Source of the DNA: Epinephelus fuscoguttatus
Lineage: Eukaryota; Chordata; Actinopteri; Perciformes; Serranidae
DNA length: 64,000 nt
Assembly (NCBI RefSeq): GCF_011397635.1
Contig: NC_064775.1
Span: forward strand, 18,520,954-18,584,953
Direction of reading: 5' to 3'
The notes under the pieces: generated by a model
Told to the model about the DNA's origin: nothing
Seen by the model: only the letters and a program-made list of their open reading frames with translations
Databases searched by the model: none
Position numbers and translations under genes: made by a program
In this document: one piece after another, positions 57,733 through 64,000 of the stretch
Layout of the letters: each line of letters starts with the position of its first letter
Numbering within the stretch: position 1 is the first letter of the stretch

Positions 57733-59463
57733 CATACTATACTATAACTTTTTTGCAGTTTTTTTTAACATACTATACCATGACTTTTTTAACATACTAT
57801 ACTATGACTTTTTTTTTTATTAGCTTTTTTTTAACATAATATACTATGACTTTTTTAACATACTATACTATGACTTTTTTTTTTTTTTTTAGCATTTTTT
57901 AACATACTATACTATGACTTTTTAGCATTTTTTAACATAATATACTATGACTTTTTTTTTTTTTAGCATTTTTTAACATAATATACTATGACTTTTTTAA
58001 AGCATTTTTTAACATACTATACTATGACTTTTTTAGCTTTTTTAACATAATATACTATGACTTTTTTTTAACAAACTATACTATGACTTTTTTGCAGTTT
58101 TTTTAACATACTATACTATGACTTTTTTAACATACTATACTATGAGGGGTTTTTTTAGCATTTTTTTTAACAAAAAACTATGACTTTTTTTTGCATTTTT
58201 TACCATCCTATACTATGACTTTTTGCAGTTTTTTTTAACATACTATACTATGACTTTTTTCACATACTATACAATGACTTTTTAGCAGTTTTTTTTAACA
58301 TACTATACTGTGACTTTTTAGCATGTTTTTTTAACATACTATACTATGACTTTTAAGCAGTTTTTTTTTAACATACTATACTGTGACTTTTTAGCAGTTT
58401 TTTAACATACTATACTATGACTTTTTAGCAGTTTTTTAACATACTATACTGTGACTTTTTTGCAGTTTTTTTTTTAACATACTAATATGACTTTTTAGCC
58501 GTTTTTTTTTAACATACTATACTATGACTTTTTTTGCAGGATTTTTTAACATACTATACTATGACTTTTTAGCAGTTTTTTTTAACATACTATACCATGA
58601 CTTTTTTAGCAGTTTTTGTCGACATACTATACTATGACTTTTTTGCAGTTTTTGTCGACATACTATACTATGACTTTTTCAGCTGTTTTTTTTTGACATA
58701 CTATACTATGACTTTTTAGCAGTTTTTTTAACATACTATAATATGACTTTTTAGCAATTTTTTTAACATACTATACTATGACTTTTTAGCAGTTTTTTTT
58801 AACATACTATGACTTTTTAGCAGTTTTTTTTTAACATACTATACTATGACTTTTTTGCAGTTTTTGTCGACATACTATACTATGACTTTTTCAGCTGTTT
58901 TTTTTACATACTATACTATGACTTTTTAGCAGTTTTTTTTTAACATACTATGACTTTTTAGCAGTTTTTTAACATACTATACTATGACTTTTTCAGCTGT
59001 TTTTTTTTACATACTATAATATGACTTTTTAGCAGTTTTTTTAACATACTATACTATGACTTTTTTAGCATTTTTTTTTTGACATTCGCCTTTTTTAGCA
59101 GTTTTTTCAACATACTATGACTTTTTTAACATATCATACTATAACTGTTACTATGACTGTTGTAGCATCTTTTTTGACATACTCTAATTTCTTTTTGTCA
59201 CACTACTATGGCGTTTTTGGACATACTATACTAACCCTTCTTTTAGCAGTTTTGTCGACTTACTCTACTCTGACCTTTTAAGCAGTTTTCAACATATTAT
59301 ACTACAGTATAGTATGTTGAAGAAGGTCATATGACCTTCTTCAACATACTATACTGTGACTTTTCTCAACATACTCTACTTTTTTGACATACTATCATAT
59401 GACCTGTTTAGCAATTTGTTTGACATACTACACTATGATTTTTCCAATATATGACTTTTATTG
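57733..59463 (+). repeat. AT-rich satellite array, forward orientation
   Basis: About 50 units of roughly 35 bp follow the pattern ACATACTATACTATGACTTT then TTAGCAGTTTTTTTA. Variation is mostly in the T-run lengths and in AGCA/AGCAG. Some units carry GTCGACATAC. Near the right edge the units degenerate and a perfect palindrome occurs. The inverse array begins at 62068. Confidence 0.95.
59304..59357. repeat. Perfect 54-bp palindrome within the satellite
   Basis: 27-bp arms without spacer: ACAGTATAGTATGTTGAAG at the left edge and its inverse at the right edge, centre GGTCATATGACC. The left arm has the satellite in reverse orientation and the right arm in forward orientation. Confidence 0.93.
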
Positions 59464-60160
59464 AAGAAATTTATTGTAGGGTTGGTAGGGTTGGATAAAC
59501 CCCTTGAGATGCATCATCTCGTTTTCGAGGGGGTCCTAACAAACAAATCAAGACTGACAGTAAATCACACACAACATATATACACTATAACGGTTACATA
59601 ACAAACATTGACAAACAATCTGATACCAAACAAAACAAACAACAGAGACAACAAAAAAATATTACAACCTTCATCTACCAAATTAATAAAATCAAAAATA
59701 CACAATAGCAGCAAAACAAGGCAAAACAAAACAAAACAGCGAGAGTTTTAATGAAAACAAAAACAATTAGGTTTGAGATGAGAGAACAGAATTTTTTACA
59801 TAAGGGAAATGATGACACGGAACGAATAGTTACTGGTAAGTTATTCCACTCGGAGGGTGCTCAGAACATGAAAGCTTTTTTGCCAACTTCCTTAGTTACA
59901 AAAGGATCTTGAAAAAGTAAATGATCAGAACTTCTTAATGAAGAGTTTGATGTACAGGGGATGAGAAATTGTTTCAAACAATAAGGATAATTAAAATTAA
60001 TACATTTAAAAATAAATTGAAACCAATGAAATTGGCGTCTCATGTCTAGGGGTAGCCATCCTAGAGTGTAGAACATTGTACAATGGTGTGTGAAAAAAGA
60101 GCAGCCTAGTATAAATCTGCAAAGTCTGTTGTAAATGACAGACAGTTTTGGCAGCATTTG
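59464..60160 (-). pseudogene. 3' part of a non-LTR retrotransposon
   Basis: Minus-strand frame 59861-60157 reads LPKLSVIYNRLCRFILGC, then MFYTLGWLPLDMRRQFH and SLRSSDHLLF, the usual C-terminal region of L2/CR1-like ORF2 proteins. A TGA breaks the frame; the next in-frame stretch reads APSEWNNLPVTIRSVSSFPL, which is the expected continuation. The 3' UTR carries CCCCCTCGAAAACGAGATGA and CTCAAGGGGTTTATCC, the common 3' end in fish. It is 5'-truncated near 60160. Confidence 0.82.
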
Positions 60161-60379
60161 GTTTGTCTGTTGTATTACATTGATTTATTCATGAGGTTGT
60201 CAACATAATATCACAATATCAGCTGAGTGATGAGGTTTAATTTAACACTAACCGTAAAACAATGTTTGTTGTAATACAAAACACCGACACCAAAATTAAC
60301 TTTCCTGACAATATGTTCAATATGAGTTTTGAAAGTGAGTTATGTCACTAACTCAGCTTCTTCTCCGGAGCCTTTGTGC

Positions 60380-61005
60380 TCCACTGTCTCTCAGATTAAC
60401 TCATATCGCAGCGGTGCCTGGACAGTGTGACGTGTGTGGTTGTGCTGCTGCCGTGGTCCTGCCAGATGCCTCCTGCTGCTGCCATCATTAGTCATTAGTC
60501 ATACTTCTACTGTTATTATACACGACTATTGTCACACATGTATACTGCCAGATATTAATACATACTTTCAACATATTGTACCACAGTAGTCAGAACTATA
60601 ATATTATTACTTTCAATAATGTTGTTGGGGCGGCACGGTGGTGTGGTGGTTAGCACTCTCGCCTCACAGCAAGAGGGTTGCCGGTTCGATCCCGGGCGTG
60701 GTTCTCCCCGTGTCAGCGTGGGTTCTCTCCGGGCACTCCGGCTTCCTCCCACAGTCCAAAGACATGGAGATTGGGGACTAGGTTAATTGATAACTCTAAA
60801 TTGTCCATAGGTGTGAATGTGAGCGTGAATGGTTGTCTGTCTCTATGTGTCAGCCCTGCGATAGTCTGGCGACCTGTCCAGGGTGTACCCTGCCTCTCGC
60901 CCGATGTAGCTGGGATAGGCTCCAGCCCCCCCGCGACCCTCAAGAGGATGAAGCGGTTAGAAGATGAATGAATGAATAATGTTGTTGTAAGCTACTGTCA
61001 TTACC

Positions 61006-61049
<44 letters not shown>

Positions 61050-61314
61050 ATTGTGTCATGTGGATTACTGTTAATTTGTTATGCTGATCTGTTCTGTACG
61101 ACATCTATTGCACGTCTGTCCGTCCTGGAAGAGGGATCCCTCCTCAGTTGCTCTTCCTGAGGTTTCTACCGTTTTTTTTTTTTCCCCCGTTAAAGGGTTT
61201 TTTTGGGGAGTTTTTCTTTATCCGCTGCGAGGGTCATAAGGACAGAGGGATGTCGTATGCTGTAAAGCCCTGTGAGGCAAATTGTGATTTGTGATATTGG
61301 GCTGTATAAATAAA

Positions 61315-61366
<52 letters not shown>
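60380..61366 (+). mobile_element. LINE 3' UTR fragment ending in (GATT)n
   Basis: The series TGCTGCTGCCGTGGTCCTGC, CACATCTATTGCACGTCTGT-like text, GGAAGAGGGATCCCTCCTC, AGGGTTTTTTTGGGGAGTTT and GCTGTAAAGCCCTGTGAGGC ends in TAAATAAAATTGATTG and a (GATT)n tail to 61366. I recognise it as the 3' end of a frequent fish LINE. It contains a (CT)n microsatellite (61011-61044) and is interrupted by a SINE at 60628-60974. No coding part remains. Confidence 0.75.
60628..60974 (+). mobile_element. tRNA-like SINE with 13-bp target-site duplication
   Basis: The 347-bp element begins GGGCGGCACGGTGGTGTGGT. It has an A-box-like GTGGTTAGCACTCTCGCC and a B-box GGTTCGATCCC (60681-60691), then a non-tRNA body (CCTCCCACAGTCCAAAGACA, GGGATAGGCTCCAGCC). 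It ends in GAAGATGAATGAATG. The 13-mer AATAATGTTGTTG is duplicated at 60615-60627 and 60975-60987, the mark of LINE-driven insertion. It landed inside the LINE 3' UTR at 60380-61366. Confidence 0.92.
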
Positions 61367-61367
<1 letters not shown>

Positions 61368-61369
61368 GT

Positions 61370-61490
61370 TCTGAGTCAATCCAGACACCAAGATATTTAA
61401 TTTTTTCAACATTTTCAAGCATTTTGCCATCATTGTACTTTAACATTAAGATATTAGATTTGGCTTTAAGATTCTGGCGCACTGTTATGC
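61370..61490 (-). pseudogene. LINE ORF2 scrap
   Basis: Minus-strand reading KSNILMLKYNDGKMLENVEK then IKYLGVWIDSELN resembles the thumb region after the RT domain in L2-like elements. The frame runs into (GATT)n, giving a spurious NQSINQS repeat. Confidence 0.65.
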
Positions 61491-62067
61491 CCAGCCTAGG
61501 GGTGTCTGAGACACAACATGAAAGGCCCCATCTTCCCCATAGCCACAATGATACAAACAAATAATGTGGATTTATTACAATAAATCGAATAACAGAATTT
61601 AGAGAAATAACGTCAGGGTCGACTAAGGCCAAAATAACAAACAAAACAAAAAAAACCCCTAACCAAATAATAAGAAACAAATGACAAAAACTTACCTCTC
61701 TAACTAAATAAACAGGAGAAAAAGGGTGAGGAACAAAACTGGCAGTCCACCCCTACTATTTAACAATATATACCAAATGGTGGTTCACGATAATACTACA
61801 GTACTGCAACACTACATTACAACACTACACTGTGTGGCCGGTTGGGAGAGGAGGAAGGTGAGGTCTGCCTGCTAGCTCACCCACAACCGCCATTTTGGCA
61901 ATTTAAAAGCCGATCACCCTCAGCTGCAGCCAGTCAGGAACGAGGAGCTAATCAATCCACCAATCCGTTGTGGCACACACCTATTTGCATACACAAAACA
62001 GAACACACACACAAAACATGCACGGAAACACAAACTTATATAAATTATGACAACAGTCACAGGACAT
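61491..62067. other. No gene recognised
   Basis: A-rich segment (61619-61700) and CACAC tracts near 62000. No domain-bearing ORF. Confidence 0.45.
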
Positions 62068-64000
62068 AGTATAGTATGCCTAAAAAATGGCATGATACAA
62101 TATGTCAAAAAAAAAGGTCATAGTATAGTATGTCAAAAAAAGTCATAGTATAATATGTCAAAAAAGTCATAGTATAGTCTGTCAAAAAAAGTCATGGTAT
62201 ATGTTGGACTAAGAGTCTCATCCTACTCTCTAATGTGCTATGTGTGAGCTCAGTCCTGCGTGTTCTTTAATGAAGCAATAGGAGAAGATATTCGGTCTCA
62301 GTTAATGTAGTTTATTAAGCAGTAAAGGAATAAAATTACAGAGCTCTGGGTCTCAACTTCACGTCCCTGACGAACAACAAAGGTGTGTCAGTTCACGAAG
62401 TCTGACCTCCTGTCCTTTCCCTGACCCAGTATATTTGAGCGTAACAGAGTGTCATTGTGCACGCAAGGCGTTGTCCTCTTCTCATTGGCAGTTCCACTTC
62501 CTCCTTCACCACACCACGCCCCTGCCTCATGTTAATCTGACTCAACACAACTCCCTACACGTGCTGTACCTTACTATCTGTACATCACTTTCTATTCTTT
62601 TTACCATATATGAAACTAATTATCTAAGCATTGCGATATGTGCTCCTCAGACTTCATGTCTCTTCCTCTCCTGTACTTCTCCACTTCTGCAAAGCAAACA
62701 CATTCAGATCAGCTGAAATCATCTCAGTATTCTCATTGTTCACATATCTAAAACTTATATAGTGAAACACAACTGATAGTAAAACACATAAAATCATTCT
62801 ATTCCCAACATATAGTATGTCAAAAAATGTCATGGTATAATATGTCAAAAAATATCATGGTATAATATGTCAAAAAAAGGTCATAGTATAGCATGTCAAA
62901 AAAATGTCATGGTATAATATATCAAAAAAAGTCATAGCATAGTATGTCCAAAAAAAAGTTCATGGTATAATATTTCAAAAAAAGGTCATGGTATAATATG
63001 TCAAAAAAGTAATAGTAAGTCTGTCAAAAAAAGGTCATAGTATAGTATGTCATAAATAGGTCATAGTATAGTATGCTAAAAAATGTCACGGTACAATATG
63101 TCAAAAAAGGTCATAGTATAGTATAGTATGTCAAAAAAAAAGTCATAGTACAATATGTCAAAAAGTCATAGTATAGTATGTCAAAAAAGGTCATAGTATA
63201 GTATGTTAAAAAAATGTCATGGTACAATATGTCAAAAAAAAGGTCATACTATAATATGTCCAAAAAGTCATAGTATAGTATGTCAAAAAATGTCATGGTA
63301 CAATGTCAAAAAAAAAGGTCATAGTATAGTATAGTATGTCAAAAAAAGTCATAGTATAATATGTCAAAAAAGTCGTAGTACATCTGTCAAAAAAAGGTCA
63401 TAATTTAGCATGTCAAAAAAGGTCATAGTATAGTATAGTATGTCAAAAAAAACCGTCATAGTATAATATGTCAAAAAGGCATAGTATAGTATGTTAAAAA
63501 AATGTCATGGTACAATATGTCAAAAAAATGTCATAGTATAATATGTCAAAAAAGTCATAGTATAGTATGTCAAACAAGTCATAGTATAGTATGTCAAAAA
63601 AAGATCATAGTATAGTATGTCAAAAAAAAATGTCATAGTATATGTCAAAAAAGTCATAGTACGTCTGTCAAAAAAAGGTTATAGTTTAGTATGTCAAAAA
63701 AGTGTCATGGTATACTATTTCAAAAAAAGGCCATAGTATAGTATGTCAAAAAAGGTCATAGTATAGCACGTCAAAAAAATGTCATGGTATAACATATCAA
63801 AAAAAGTCAGCATATTATGTCAAAAAAAGGTCATAGTATAGCATGTTAAAAAAATGTCATGGTACAATGTCAAAAAAAAAAGGTCATAGTATAGTATGTG
63901 AAAAAAATGTCATGGTATGTCAAAAAAAGTTCATAGTATTGTCCGTCAAAAAAAGGTCAGAGTTTCGTAGGTCATAAAAAGGTCATAGTATAGCATGCCA
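62068..64000 (-). repeat. AT-rich satellite array, inverse orientation
   Basis: Units of 23-35 bp on the plus strand read AAAAGTCATAGTATAGTATG then TCAAAAA, the inverse of the core unit at 57733-59463. Variants have CATGGTATAATATG and expanded AGTATAGTATAGTATG. The array continues past the window end and is interrupted by the solo LTR at 62202-62810. Confidence 0.95.
62202..62810. mobile_element. Solo LTR inserted in the satellite
   Basis: This 609-bp segment starts TGTTGG and ends CCAACA and is flanked by TATA on both sides (62198-62201, 62811-62814). Removing it with one TATA restores a normal satellite unit. It has no ORF, primer site or second LTR, so it is probably the product of LTR-LTR recombination. 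Its family is unknown and it is not related by eye to the LTRs at 2035 and 7279. Confidence 0.75.

Noticed and set aside
57733-59463. Regular repeats resembling a CRISPR array
   Set aside because: Units are contiguous AT-rich satellite without unique spacers, in a vertebrate genome, with no cas genes.
60640-60700. tRNA gene suggested by A- and B-box-like motifs
   Set aside because: The sequence does not fold into a full cloverleaf by eye, is part of a 347-bp SINE and has a target-site duplication.
61234-61680. 148-codon ORF with NQSINQS repeats
   Set aside because: It combines a LINE scrap with a translated (GATT)n microsatellite.

Overview
The window is AT-rich vertebrate nuclear DNA, almost certainly from a teleost, probably a percomorph. 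Two intron-containing vertebrate genes can be read with confidence. Most of the rest is made of repeat families I recognise from memory as typical of spiny-rayed fish: several TIR elements, 3' ends of L2-like LINEs, a tRNA-like SINE, Tc1 elements, and hAT and TTAA-type elements. There is no bacterial gene, operon, CRISPR array, rRNA or convincing tRNA gene.

Layout. 1-7.5 kb: a TIR element carrying an internal ~57-bp minisatellite. It is interrupted by a small MITE and by a decayed Ty3/gypsy LTR retrotransposon on the minus strand with gag, protease, RT, RNase H and integrase remains. 7.5-22.5 kb: gene-poor DNA with a TIR element containing very long inverted repeats and a 50-bp perfect palindrome (9.9-11.7 kb), a 579-bp transposon carrying the start of a RecQ-like helicase (13.8-14.4 kb), and a nest of older repeats (19.2-21.2 kb). 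22.5-48.7 kb: a candidate distal promoter and non-coding exon at 22.6 kb, possibly for col8a1. A long repeat-filled stretch follows, with LINE fragments, hAT remnants, a broken DD36E Tc1 element, an apparently intact DD38E Tc1 element (37.3-38.9 kb), a second copy of the minisatellite TIR element (43.4-44.2 kb) and a TTAA-flanked element with a P2X7-like ORF (46.6-47.8 kb).

48.7-56.1 kb: the two genes, both on the plus strand. The first is col8a1, a short-chain network collagen with a C1q trimerisation domain, encoded in two coding exons (747 aa). The second is jagn1, a four-helix ER membrane protein of the secretory pathway, encoded in three coding exons (183 aa). Both are complete with poly(A) signals. 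A MITE sits about 30 bp upstream of the presumed splice acceptor before the jagn1 start codon.

56.1-64.0 kb: a ~35-bp AT-rich satellite lies in one orientation at 57.7-59.5 kb and in the opposite orientation from 62.1 kb to the window end. Between the arrays are LINE fragments and a SINE with a 13-bp target-site duplication, and a solo LTR interrupts the second array. The genes do not form a functional unit. The interest lies in the layered transposon history: several insertions can be ordered from their target-site duplications.
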